Positions 43,221 to 54,968 of a stretch of DNA of 64,000 nt are shown here, in pieces (the first letter of the stretch is position 1; each line of letters begins with the position of its first letter). Source of the stretch: Typha latifolia. Its lineage: Eukaryota > Streptophyta > Magnoliopsida > Poales > Typhaceae. Under the pieces are notes generated by a model. That model ran no database searches. It worked only from the letters and a program-made list of their open reading frames with translations, and was not told the DNA's origin. The position numbers were made by a program, and so were the translations under genes. The stretch spans positions 8,618,001 through 8,682,000 of the forward strand of contig CM034103.1 in the NCBI GenBank assembly GCA_019914945.1, in the 5' to 3' direction.

Positions 43221-44323
43221 ATGGCAACATTCCATTTCTTAGCCTTTATACTAGTTATTTGTGTGTTTCCTGTGGCCTCTAGTCTTGGGATACCAAATGA
43301 AGATGCAATGATAGAGGTATGAGAAGTGGATGAAAGAGTACGGTCGAGCCTACAAAAATGCTGAGGAGAAGCTAAAGAGATACGATGTATTCAAGAGAAA
43401 TGTGAATTTTATAGAAGCCTCGAATGCTGCACCAGCGCGCACCTACTACCTTAGTGTAAATCAATATGCTGACCTAAAAAATGAGGAGTTTCTAGCTACT
43501 CATGTCGGCTATACTAACCTCAATGGTGGAAAGCCATCGACGCCGTTCAAGTATGACAACATGACTTCAGTGCCTTCTAGTATTGACTGGAGGTCACTGG
43601 GCGCCTGTTAAGAACCAAGGCCAATGTGGTAAGTATGGCTTTCATATATTATCCCTTCTATTATATTATTCTTACAACTTAGGATTGGAAAAAGTAGTAT
43701 ATACTAAATTATACTGTAGCAAATGAAAAATTACAGGATCTTGTTGGGCATTCTCTGCGGTAGCAGCAAGTGAAGGAATTACGAAAATAAAGACAGGAGC
43801 ACTTGTATCATTATCTGAACAAGAGCTGGTGGATTGTGATAGCTTTTGTAGTGGATGCAACGGTGGGAACATGGATTATGCTTTCTACTATGTCCTTTTG
43901 AACGGCGGCATCACAACTGAATCAGATTACCCTTATAATGCAGTGCAGGGTACTTGCATCATTAGCAAGCTACCACACCATGCAGCAACTATTACTGGCT
44001 ACCAAGATGTGCCACCCAATAGCGAGGCATCACTTATGAATGCTGTGGCTAACCAGCCAGTATCAGTCGCCATTGATGCCAGTGGATCTAGTTTCCAATT
44101 CTACAAGAGCGGCGTCTTCAAAGGCCCATGCGGAACTAACCTAAACCATGGTGTTACTGCTGTTGGTTATGGAGTAGATGGTTCAGGAACCAAATATTGG
44201 ATCGTGAAGAATTCATGGGGTACGTCATGGGGTCAAGGGGGATACATACTGATGAAAAAGGACATAACCAATCCAAAAGGTTTGTGTGGAATTGCTATGA
44301 TGGCCTCTTATCCCACCAAGTGA
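43221..44323 (+). pseudogene. Papain-like cysteine protease (C1A, SAG39/ervatamin-like), exon 1 frame-broken
   Basis: A secreted or vacuolar papain-family protease in two exons (43221-43628 and 43737-44323). The ATG at 43221 starts a signal peptide, MATFHFLAFILVICVFPVAS. The propeptide has a perfect ERFNIN pattern (EKLKRYDVFKRNVNFIEASN) and NQYADLKNEEF. The mature part has the KNQGQCG glutamine; catalytic Cys in SCWAF (43742-43744); CNGG; catalytic His in [11 protein letters not shown]; and Asn in KNSWG. It ends MMASYPTK. Two frame breaks lie in exon 1. Near 43316 about two bases seem to be missing, giving a stop at 43320. Near 43604 an apparent 8-base loss removes most of the residues expected between GA and VKNQ, giving a stop at 43610. 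Exon 2 is fully intact. The domain is certain; the locus is probably a recent pseudogene unless the breaks are sequencing errors. Confidence 0.85.
43629..43736 (+). other. Intron of the cysteine protease gene (108 nt)
   Basis: The donor GTG^GTAAGT at 43629 and acceptor ATTACAG^GA at 43736 split the Gly codon of QCG-SCW, so splicing joins the Gln-oxyanion motif to the catalytic Cys in frame. It is AT-rich and obeys GT-AG. An intron at this place is common in plant papain-like genes. Confidence 0.85.
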
Positions 44324-44441
44324 GAAGAATATACTTGGGTACTCTTCCTTCCTCTATTTACTTTGTCAAGCCATATATTGTTTCTTGTTACGTACGGTGT
44401 GCTATTCTGAAGTGGTTTGGTGTGAAATGTTTGTCTTCCTC

Positions 44442-44447
44442 AATAAA
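44442..44447 (+). terminator. Polyadenylation signal of the protease gene
   Basis: AATAAA lies 119 bases after the stop codon at 44321-44323, preceded by T-rich sequence, a normal spacing for a plant 3' untranslated region. Confidence 0.5.
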
Positions 44448-44529
44448 ATGTGGCGAGAGAGAGAGAGATCAAGAGTTGAATATGCCAAGCAATATCAATT
44501 ACCTAGCAAGAAGATTGTGGATTTAAGAT

Positions 44530-47357
44530 AGCAATTAATACACTAGATAAATCTACCAATTCGATACTGCTAATTAGCTCTATAAGTTACACTACTTATT
44601 AAAGACCTGTACGTGCAAAGAAATTGATGATCCAATGCCAAAAGAAGTAAAAATTTAGCTTTCCCACAAAAATGGTTCGAACATTTTTCGTGGGTTAAAC
44701 TGCAACCTAGTTTTAGCTATGTAATGCTTAATGAAAATAAGTCAGGTGCTAATTGAGTTCAAATCAGTTCAAAATGATTGACCAAAACTGAGAAGGAATG
44801 TTTAAAAACTATTTTAAACTTGGTGTTTTCTTTTGTAATGCACCTAGTCCGAAATACAAGGTTACTCCCAGACATAAAATGATCTCAGTGGCTAGAGAGC
44901 TTTAGGTTTTGTTTGGATTGAGGCTAAGCCCCAAACTCAATCAGTTAGTCTCATTTTTTAATCTTAATTTTTTAAAAAGTAAACTTGATTAGATTTAAAA
45001 AAGATAAAAATATATTTAGTTACTGAACTAGGTTATGGGTCACTTAACCAGTTTAGAGGAGTCTCTAAACTCAAAGCACTCAAAGCCTTAAGGAACACAA
45101 AGGAAATCAAAGATCATAAACTAGAGAGTTCTACAATCCCTCAAAGGATTGATCTTATTTTTCTATACGTTTTAGGAGTTCAATTGTCTGTGTTCATGAC
45201 TTCAAACATAGTGTAGGGGCTTAACCATTAGTGAGTACACGTCCACAACTAAATGAGAGCTATTGTGATCCATGTCGAGGACAATCAGGTGGAGGTGATC
45301 TATTTTCACAAATTATGCAATTTATCACAAAGGAGTGGGAGTAAGAAAAGTACTTCAATCAATCGTTGTCAGTGAGGTATAAGCAATTATAAGTAACTCT
45401 TGTATCTACTAATCAAGTAAAATAGATTAATCCAACGACGGCCGTGCCACACGCCTGAACCATGCCGATCACCAGCCATGCTACAAGAGAGGGAGAGTAA
45501 TAATAAGAGAGAATGGGCTCATCACCCGCGCTAATCTTGTGCTCGCCGCTGTTGCCAACCTTACGCTTGCCCGCTCGTCGTCTAAATGCCACTCACAAAG
45601 GGTGAGATGGATCGGATCAGGTCGGGTTGAAATAAAAATTTAAGTTGCGGATATTTTTTCTTCCTCCTTGAGTTAGGGCACCCGATGCAAGCAGTGAGAG
45701 CGGGCAAGCGGCAAGCGACTAGCGCAAAAAATGAGCGAGCCGCCGACAGTGGCGAGTCCGACAAGCGGGCGAGACGCCGAGAGTGGCGAGTTTGGTGATC
45801 GAGTGAGACACCAAGAGTGGGGGCGATGAGCGGGCAAGTGGGAAAGCTACTAAGACGGGTGTCACACAGCACCCCTTGTGCCACATGCTTGTACACCGCT
45901 GGCATAGTCAGTGCCGACCGGCACACCCTATCCTAGTCGACATGGCCATCGATGGATTGATTTGTGTGTGACCAGATTCTTAGATTTTGCCTCTGAAACT
46001 TTGAAGGAAATATAGAAATCCTAGACCAACTAGGTGCACAAGATATGAAAAGTCAAGTTCGAGTCAAACTATAAAGGTTGAATCCTACTAAGTATAAAAT
46101 ACTGATTCTGAAACTCAAAATAGACACAATTTTTTTAAAGTAGACGAATCGCCCTTACGAAAAAAAAAAATCAAAAATCCGATCAACCTCTTAGATCAAT
46201 CTACTTCATTAACAATCATAGATATATTTACTTACAATCATCCATATGGTACTCTACACAACCATTGATTGAAGTCTTTCTCTTGTTTGAACTCCTCAAT
46301 GAACAATTCTGTGAACATAAATTGCATCCTTGTTGATTGTCTTTAGCTCGACATGGATCACATTCTCAAAATCTTCATGTGGTTTAGATGTGATGAAAGA
46401 TAACTTGGTTCATCTTATTTTGTGATCGATGATTAATCTATAATGTATCCAAGGACACGAACATTTGTAGCTGACTCTCACATTTGACAAGAAATATGCT
46501 TTGTGAGGGATCCTATACTCATAGATGGTTTACGTGAAATTCTCTTGAGTTCGATTAAATCCTTACCCTCTGGTTCAACTCCTCCAATGTGCTAATAGTT
46601 ATAGTCACTGTTTGACTAACACTCATATTCAAATAATTCTTCACACAATGATATAAAGTTGAAGCTCCTTTAGATAAGTACTCCATTGTAGATGTTAGTT
46701 CTGCCTCTAAATCACTTTTGTAGTGTTAAAACCTCTTTAATTCATAGTAAGTGATTCTCAACAGAAAACTCTAAGTTTAAACATATTTCTAAATTTTTCT
46801 TTGTTGTTATGTTTGATCGATTAGAACTGATTTAAGTTTTGTTTGCATCGGACTTACTTTCCATAAGTATTCTGATTGAACAACTGTGTCAATGCCAACT
46901 GTTTGAAATCAGCTCGCACTACAGTATAGCAAGTGCTAATTTACTGTAGCACATATTGAGATTGACTTTTTTGACAAGATTTAATTTCGTTCATAATTCA
47001 CTTCATGTGAGCACTTCTTTTATAAGTAGTGTGACTTGATCGTACATTATTTTTTTAAGTGTTTTGTACCCAAGAACTTGTCATTATAATAAAATTACAT
47101 TAATAATCTCCCCCCAAGCAATTTTGTAATAATAACACTTTTCTAAACAATTCCCTACCCTAAGATATCAAAGTCTTGAATCTGTAAAGTTTCTGCAAAG
47201 AATCAAAATACACCAAGTATCCCTGAAATGCTAGTGTGTCAAATAAAATAATATATTTTTGGTAAAGAAGGTACAGTGCCTCCATAATTTTATTAGAAAA
47301 GATTGTAGAGAAAAGGCCTCTCTACTGTGGACCACAAAAGGAAAGAGCAGGATATAC
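44530..47357. other. Intergenic DNA, no gene recognised
   Basis: 2.8 kb without a supported gene. GTTTTGTTTGGATTGAGG near 44913 resembles one end of a Tourist-type MITE, but no partner end was found. A GC-rich island at 45440-45960 contains repeated GAGCGGGCAAG-like phrases and a 114-codon minus-strand frame of low complexity. The rest is AT-rich. Confidence 0.4.
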
Positions 47358-47813
47358 CCTTTTTTTTTTTGTAAAATTACTTCACTAAATGAAAAGGCCA
47401 AGAGCCTCAAAACACAACAACATACTTCCCTTCCTATACAAAAAGTCAGTAGCATAGAGGTGATTTAACTCAGGACCGACTAAGCTATCCCATAAAAATA
47501 AAGATACATTAGCACTGGAGTAGTTGGCAGACCAGTTGGCTGCAAAATTAGCTTCCCAATAAATGTGATTTAACTTGATTTTGTTAGCTAGCCTTACCAC
47601 GCCGTAGTATCTCCAATGATAGTTTCTATACTCTAATGTCCATCACCCTCATTGATCATCTGGATAAGATTTTTGAGTCAGTCTCAATAGATAGATCGTC
47701 TATCCTTGTTCTATAGGACATCCCATTGCCTCTCTTAGCACCTAAGCTTCTGCATAGATCACTGATCCACATTTGATAAGCGCACCCTTTGCAAACAAAT
47801 TATATAGGTCAGA
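47358..47813 (-). pseudogene. LINE 3' end with RNase H domain remnant
   Basis: On the minus strand the sequence encodes pieces of a reverse-transcriptase-associated RNase H: an IETDSKIL-type segment (in a shifted frame), then IYWEANFAANWSANYSS and FLYRKGS. It ends in FTKKKK-like codons running into a poly(A) tail (the T-run at 47361-47370 on the plus strand). This is the C-terminal end of a plant LINE or LINE-derived ORF. The upstream part is cut off by the family-B LTR at 47814. Frame changes and stops show it is dead. Confidence 0.65.
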
Positions 47814-50800
47814 GTATAACACCCACCGTCAAATACATGTGCCCTACACGTGGGTGAAACTCATGTGATTTTCATGTAACCTGTTGGTCAATATTTCAAA
47901 ATAATATTCTAACTCATAATTTCACAAATAATATAGACAAAAGAAGCATATAATGCTAGAGGCTAAAACAAGCTTTAAAATATACATCCAAAAACAAATA
48001 CAATCGCCTACGTAGGGGCTTCTAGCCATCTACCTTAATTTATAAGAATAAATAATTACAAAAATTACAAAAATAAATCTTTGCCAACTTCTTTATAAAC
48101 TCAAGCTCATCTACAAATCTAAAAATTATTTTCACTAATAGGTGGTGAGCTTAAACCCTAGCAAGTATCTACTTTTACCTTTTTAAAAGTAGTGTAAATA
48201 AGTATACAATAATAAGTAAATATAAATATGCACATTTTGATCAAAATCAATAAATACATTATGACCACATATTCATTATGTTCATCTAATCCGCTCATTT
48301 ATTAGCAATCCATAACATGGCATGCATCAATCCAGACTATCATCCCTCAAACTCAAGCTTACGTCGAGCTCCGCCTAAGCCATGTTAGCATTATACAATA
48401 AGATATACATTATTTCAGACTATCAAATCTTTCACTTAGGCTCATGCAGAGCCACACCCATAGGCCACCTCAGTGCTCACACTCGACTGCACAAACACCT
48501 TAGTTTTGTAACCATATATTTGGGCTCCAAATATAGAGCCAAGAGCTTGGTGCACTTAAATGCACTAGGCTCTGTATTTATTTAAAAAATAATATAATAT
48601 ATATTTAGATTATCTATTTCAAATTACTTAATAGACCTTAGTGTTATTATTTTTTAGTAAAAAATATATGGTTAGAAAACTCTCATCGAGATCTTTAAAA
48701 TAAGACTAATATCTAGTAGTTTCAAAATTAATTTGAAATAACTAATTTTTTAATTAAATATATCAAAATTATATTGCACAAAATAAACATAAAAAATAAG
48801 CATTATATATCATTACTAAAAGTATTAAAATTATATTACACAAAATAAGCAAAAACTAAGATTTAATAATAGAAATAATAAATATTTAATAGTTTGGTAA
48901 GTCATCTCCACAGCCACGGGTTCCGTAGCTACCTCCTCTTCCTTGATTGTATCCACCTCCTTGATATTGATCTTCTCACGAACTTCCGACTAGAAAACAA
49001 ATATTGCTTCTTTTACTGATTTATTTCTTTTTCTTTGAAAGAAAGCACATTCATCCGAATCTTCAATCTTATTTAAATCAATTGACAAGATTTCTCTATC
49101 CTCGATCAAGATCAATATTCAAATAATAAAAAGTAATTATTTTATAAACAATAAAAAATTAAAAATTTAAATTAACTTAAAAATAATTTAATATTAGACT
49201 CATTTAAAAGATCTCGATGAGACCTTTCCAACGATACTATTTTTGTTAAAAACTAATTAGTAAAACTAATTATATATACAATTTAATTAATTAGATTATT
49301 TAATAAATGATACTGATGAAATGAAAATTGTTGGATCAAATATTTATTGTGCAAAGTTGGAAATTTTAAAAAGTCTAAAAAGAAATGGAGCCGGGCTCCA
49401 AATATTTTGGTAGGGCTCCAAATTTGGAGCCCCATTATAGCTAGCTCCATATTTGGAGCTAACTATGGAGCCCCGTTGGAGTCCACTGGGCTCCAAATCT
49501 CTTGGCTAGAGATGCTCTTAGGAGAGTAGACCCTAATAGTAACTCGCCAGTTTATCACCAGGCGAACAGCATGACTGATTGTCCACTAATACAAACTAAG
49601 AATCTCAATCGTAAGCCAATCGCATGAATTAGTATCACACCTAATACTACCCTCCAAGCACTCGGCTCCACTTCAATGCACCACCATGTGAAAAATCATG
49701 AGTCGTCACTCATGGACGCACTCACCCTGTGTCATCGGGTATTGCTAGGTCAACGTCATCCAACATTCCTCTCTTTTACTTAAATACTCTAAAAGGTATG
49801 ACTTTGGTCTATCGATAATAAATCGCTCATCGACCAGCAAAATGGCCACTTGATTGCTTATGATCAACAAACTAAGACCTCAAGAGTGGGCCCTAAAATA
49901 TAAGTATAATAATAACCCCTAACTCTAATCCTAGTTGGGATGTGTCGAGTATTGTCAAGACGCAAAAGTCACTTCTCCCTTTATGGTTGTTCATGTGTGC
50001 AAGTGGTATGATATTATTTCGCACAGACAAGAATGATAGAACACACATAATTATCATATATTACATGCTATTATAAATAATCATACCCAAGAATATGCAT
50101 ATAAATTATGATATATGTAACCATGACAAACATCAAGTAAAGTGAATGTACTACTTGTACTACTTGCATTACCAATAATAAATTAATGTATGCACCCATG
50201 TATGATATGAATGTGATGATACCAAAAGCTACTCCTAGACTATAGAAGTTTCATTTGCTTGACATTGCTTTCCAAATAATTATCTATAGGTGCATCATAG
50301 AGTCATCCTCGTATGGTACGAAGTCCACCTCGATAATAAAGTAATAAAAACATAAGCATCACTCACTATTTAATTAAATAATCCTACTAGCATCCGCTAC
50401 AAGCTTGGGTAAATACATCTAAGAAATCCTTACATTTAATACACACGTAGAGCTGGTAAGTTTTACCATTATTAAATGTAATTAAAATGAACCTTGAATT
50501 ATTGTTCTACTAATTATTATCAATTTAAAATAAATCACATAGGCAATATTTAGTTAATCAGCTTCGTTAAATAAGACAACTTGTTTGATATAATTTTTCT
50601 ACAATAATCTGTACTAATTCTCTGACAGAAGCAATTAATACAAAACCACCTAGATCACCAGCTCATTTGCTCAAATTTATTTAACCAAAATTATAATTGA
50701 TCACACTAAACTCAATTAGATCTAATTAGTAATGGCACTCTTAGGTCTCAATCTAATTTATGAAAATTAATTTGTAATAATTAATATAACTAACAAAGCT

Positions 50801-51300
50801 ATCATTTAAAGTTGATTAATATTTTGGGTTCAAGTTTGACGAATGATCATTATTTAAAAAGGATAAAAATAAATTACCAAAATTTAGATAACAATAAAAA
50901 CACTTGGGCCTGCCTCATACCTAATTGAATTCACTAGGCAACAACCAACTCAAAGATCACAACATTAAACCCAAAGTTACCATAAAACCCAACAAGCTTG
51001 GACCTAAAAGCCTCCAATCTAAAAGGCCAAACAAGCCACTTGGGTTGAGCCACAACCCAACTCAAACAAATATGGGCTGGGTCGTAGCCCATCCCATCAC
51101 ACTATGGTCTAGGCTACACCCAGCCTGAACCTAACATGGGGTAGGCTGACAGCAACCTAACCCAACATACCACCAACTTGGGTTGGGCCGTGACCCAACC
51201 CACTCCTACCTTGGGTAGAGTTGCACATAGCCCAAGCCAACTTGGGTTGGGCTCAATGTAACTCAAAGCCCCATGCTAGGCTGCGCGCTGCACTCAACCT
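47814..51300 (-). mobile_element. Family B LTR, minus orientation, with nested MITE
   Basis: Starts GTATAACACCCACCGTCAAATAC, the family-B terminus, and follows the other copies through CCTGTTGGTCAATATTT, TTTGCCAACTTCTTTATAAACTC, GACTATAGAAG...TTGCTTGACAT and AAGTCCACCTCGATAATAAAGTAAT. A GC-rich zone at 51030-51260 holds repeated AGCCCAACCC/GGGTTGGGCT motifs like 12240-12510 in the plus copy. The Harbinger-like MITE D2 is inserted at 48503-49517. No primer site lies at its left edge. The right end is lost against the family-A LTR at 51309. Confidence 0.7.
48503..49517. mobile_element. Harbinger-like MITE, copy D2 (1015 bp)
   Basis: Flanked by TTA (48500-48502 and 49518-49520). The right end reads CTAGAGATGCTC, a form common at plant Harbinger MITE tips, and both ends carry GGCTCCAAAT/ATTTGGAGCC repeats. 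Inverted arms share CTCATCGAGATCTTTAAAA near 48695 and 49210. A central 48900-49110 segment reads on the minus strand as YQGGGYNQGRGGSYG followed upstream by an acidic stretch, which looks like a coding relic. Shares its arms with D1 at 20342. Confidence 0.7.
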
Positions 51301-51308
51301 AGCACCAA

Positions 51309-52600
51309 CACTATAACAACCTGTCCTAAAAAAATATTTAATTAAAAAATTTTGGGCACAACGTGACCGGCCACATTGCGGTTGGCTTCGTGCCCATGCA
51401 AGCTGCATGAGCAGCTTGCATGGTGGGTGCCACACGCCTGAGCTGCCATTGCCGCAGCCAACCAGTTGCGGCCAGCTAGCCGGGGCAGGGTCCCCCACCG
51501 TCGCTGCCCATTTTTTCCACTGCCTCTCTCTCTCTATCTATCTCTCCCTCTCCTTCTCTCTCTCCCTCTCCCTCTCAGATGCTCTCTCTTTCTCTCTCTC
51601 TCTCGTTCTTCTCTCTTAAACTTTTTCATCTCGGTATGCCGACACCGGCCACTTCGAACCACCGCCGTCGCTTCCACCGCCATGCTACCGACGCCAGCGA
51701 GCCTCCTCCTTCTCCTTCCTCCTCTTCTCTCTCTCTCTCTCAAACTCTCCTTCTTTCTGTCTCTCACTATTACCACCACTGTTGCCGCCATCGCCACAGT
51801 GGCCAAGGTGAGCTTCTTTTCCCCTCTCCTCTCCTCTCTTCTCTCTCTTTCTTTCTTTCTCTCTCTCTCTCTCTTACTCTTAGGTTCACCGAAACTAAGC
51901 CGCCGGTGAGAGTCCAGCTGCTAGCTGGCCAGCAGTGGCCTACCCACCCCCCCGCCCGCTGGCCTGGTCCCCTCCTCTCTTTCCCCTCTTCTTCTTCTTC
52001 TTCTTCTTCTTCTTTCTTCTTTCTTCTTCTTTTCTTCTTCTTCTTCCTCGGCTTCCTCTTCTTCTCTTTCTACACAGTGCTGGGCTCGGCCTCACAGAAA
52101 GAGAATGCACGACTAACTTCATGCTATAAATATTTTCAGATCTTGAATCCCTTATGTGAGGCCCTGTGGACACTGTTAGGACGAGTTGTCGCTCGGTTGC
52201 CGGATGTGAGAGATTCGTGAGTTGTGTCTTCTGATCAGATTTGAGTAGTCTTATCCCCTATATGCCTTTCTCAAACTAAGTTATATTATATATTATGTAT
52301 ATGCATATTTGGGCCTTCAACATGATTATATGACTTTATCTAGAGATGATTACAATTGAGCATATTTTATCATGCATATAATTAAGCTGATCTTGGATAA
52401 GTGTACGATGATGATGTATAGAGATGGTTAGAGATAACTATACTATTATAATTTTATATCCAGTTGATCTGTAGCATGAGTATGCATGTGATAGATTAGC
52501 ATGAGTATGCATGTATTGACTACATTATTGGAGACTACATTGCATTATTTTTCTCTTGATTTCTATTTCACCTAAATTTCTGATATAATTTTCCCTTAGG
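51309..52600 (+). repeat. Family A LTR, plus orientation, 3'-truncated
   Basis: Starts TATAACAACCTGTCCTAAAA (cf. TGTAACAACCC...TTAAAA at 32220). It has a 13-bp-stem hairpin at 51394-51423, CT tracts (51530-51610 and 51720-51880), a CTT tract (51985-52045) and AT-rich sequence, to the point equivalent to about 33845 of the full copy. LTR C2 follows. Long ORFs at 51466-52220 arise from pyrimidine repeats and are not genes. Confidence 0.7.
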
Positions 52601-52604
52601 CTAA

Positions 52605-53395
52605 AGTTCGATCTATCCCGTTTTTAGATCTAGACAGAATCTAGCATGGAACTTTAAAAATAAATCCTGAATGATACATCCGTCGGATCGATGTGAAATT
52701 TTATGTTGTAGTCCTGGAAAAGAGCTTTCCAACAAATCTAGTTTCAGGAAAAATCGGACAGTGGGATCTCGAGATATCGTCCAAGAAGTAGAAAAACGTT
52801 AGGGAGTTCGTCTATGGATCTATGGATGGAGGCACGAGATCCTAGGTGTTGATGAATAGTGGTGGACTAGCGATAATGGGGTGACACTAGTGAGTAAGTG
52901 GAGATGGAAGGATTATGGATGATGGAAGGGGTTAGGGCAATGTGATAGATAGATTGGAAGAAGAGGGAGGAGTGGGTCGCCCCTAAGGGACTAGGGTGAG
53001 TGGCCGGTCAAAGGAGGTTAGAAGCGGCGACGCCGAGGGAACGAGAGAATGAGAGAGAAGAAAATGAAGAAGACTACGGCAAAACTCAATTCATTTAATA
53101 ATGACTCCTTGGTTGCCATCCACATCTTTAGAGGCTAACCAAACAATTCAAAAGTAAAAATTATTAGCCCTAGAAATAGTGGATTTTCGTAGATCGCGTT
53201 CGAACGCGCCTAACCACGTTCGAACGCACATTTTGCATTCTCTATATTTGCGAACCTGATGCAGACATTCACAAATGCGTTCAAACGCACCCCACCCACG
53301 TTTGAACGCGACATACAGAATTTTTTTTGAAATAAATAATTAAACAAGAATTAAAGATATCCCTAAAGTGTATCCATGCTCGAGACGACATCGGT
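52605..53395 (-). repeat. LTR C2
   Basis: Diverged copy of 26402-27072, missing the first ~35 bases and without a primer site. It retains four palindrome-like motifs in the right part (CGCGTTCGAACGCGCC near 53196, ACGTTCGAACGCAC near 53217, and decayed GTTCAAACGC and GTTTGAACGC). It joins G3 RT-side sequence at about 53395. Confidence 0.6.
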
Positions 53396-54968
53396 GAAAT
53401 CCGAATCGTATGAATTCCTATTATGCATTGATTTGTTATCATACTGGATATATGCAAAACTAGTGCGGTAGACATGGCTGTCTTCAATGCTTCAAAAACC
53501 TCCATCGCCTTGCTCGTCTATTGAAACCCTCCTTTTCTGAGTAAAGAGGTCAGCGGGGCAGCGATCTTGCCATAGTTGGCAATGAATCGCCGATAGTACC
53601 CCGTTAACCCAAGGAATCCCCTCAATTCCCGCTGATTGGTGGGAATCGACCAATCCACCATGTTTTTGATCTTGCTTGGGTCGGCTTTCACTCTTGCTGA
53701 TATTATGTGACCCAAGTACTCTACTCGTGGTTCACCCAAAGGCACTTGCTCATCTTGACTTTCAATTGGTTTAGTCGCAAAATATTCAACACCTCATGCA
53801 CTTGTTGCAAGTGTTCGCCCCAATTCCTATTATATACTAGGATATCGTCAAAGAAGACGAGCACATACTGATGCAAGTGCAGGCAAAAAAGGTCATTCAT
53901 CAGCCCTTGGAATGTCGTTGGTGCGTTGGTAAGTCCAAACGACATGACTCGGAACTCGTAGTGGCCATCGTGAGTCTGAAATGCCGTTTTGTGCACATCT
54001 TCAGGGTCGACTCTTAAGTCAAGCTTACTGAAGTAGGCCGACCCTATAAGTTCGTCCAGTAGCTCCTCGATCACTGGTATTGGGTACCGATCTTTGACGG
54101 TGATTGCATTCAATGCTCGGTAGTTGACGCAAAACTGCCAACTCTCATCTTTCTTTCGAACCAGCAACACCGGCGATGAATAAGCACTCCTACTCAGTTG
54201 AATGATCCCTTGATCTAGCATCTCCACCACCAATTTGCTGATCTCCTCCTTCTAAACATATGGGCACCGATACAGTCGAACATTTTCTAGTTTAGCCCTG
54301 GAATGATCTGAATGCGGTGGTCGTGCCGACGGGTTGGCGATAGTCCTCGAGGCTCCTCGAAGAGATCCCTGAATTTCTACAGCAGCTCCTGCATGTCAGC
54401 GGGTATTTCCCTTGATGGTGGATGTTCTGGTTTAGTAATAACCATTTGCAAGAGTAGAGCTCGGTCCTTGCATATGGATGTTCCAATAGCGATTGCAACG
54501 TCGGCCCTTGTCGCACCATTCCTCCGAAATGTAAGTGTGAGGTTTGAAAAATTAAATGTTATGGGCCCTAAGCTTTGAAGCCATTGAGGCCCCAAGATAA
54601 TGTCGGTACATCACAAGGCCAATGGATAGAGATCCAATGTGAAAATTTGTCCTTACACTTTCAACTCCACACCACCACAAATAAAATCTGCCCACAATGT
54701 GGTGCCATCTCCAATCGTCACATCAAACCCAACCGCGGTTTCCGACTCGAGCCAAACTTCCTAAGAAGCATCTTGTCAATGAAGTTATGGGTGGACAATA
54801 TTCTCACTGTGGTTTTCTTGACTACACTGTTCACCCGCAATGTCTTTGGTGTGGCTGTCCTTGAGTAGGCGTGGAGGGAGATCTAGGTCATCATGTCCTC
54901 CATAGGTTGCTCCTCAGATACTCCTCCTTGCTGTCCAGCTACACCCTCATCTTTAGCTACAATTTCAT
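53396..54968 (-). pseudogene. pol: Gypsy G3 reverse transcriptase and protease-side remnant
   Basis: The minus-strand frame at 53721-54233 covers the RT fingers and palm: MLDQGIIQLSRSAYSSPVLL, LVRKKDESWQFCVNYRALN, then YPIPVIEELLDEL, FSKLDL (catalytic Asp), MSFGLTNAPTTFQ, and the catalytic FFDDIL near 53843-53855, where YxDD is usual. The frame at 53518-53745 continues with VEYLGHIIS and RELRGFLGLTGYYRRFI, and RNase H begins (EALKTAMSTALVL) before truncation near 53400. From 54240 to 54968 a broken protease and linker can be glimpsed. Stops occur between pieces. Its gag lies beyond the solo LTR at 58301. Confidence 0.85.

Noticed and set aside
43316..43322. A small extra intron to explain the first frame break in the protease
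   Set aside because: No GT-AG pair fits around the break, and related genes are continuous here; a small deletion or a sequencing error explains it better.
44913..44930. Tourist-type MITE end (GTTTTGTTTGGATTGAGG)
   Set aside because: No inverted partner or target duplication within the next several kb.
45582..45926. A 114-codon minus-strand ORF
   Set aside because: GC-rich repetitive phrases give an Arg/Ser/Pro-rich low-complexity product; no domain or gene signals.
51466..52220. ORFs of 147 and 213 codons rich in Ser and Leu
   Set aside because: They are translations of CT and CTT microsatellites within a family-A LTR.
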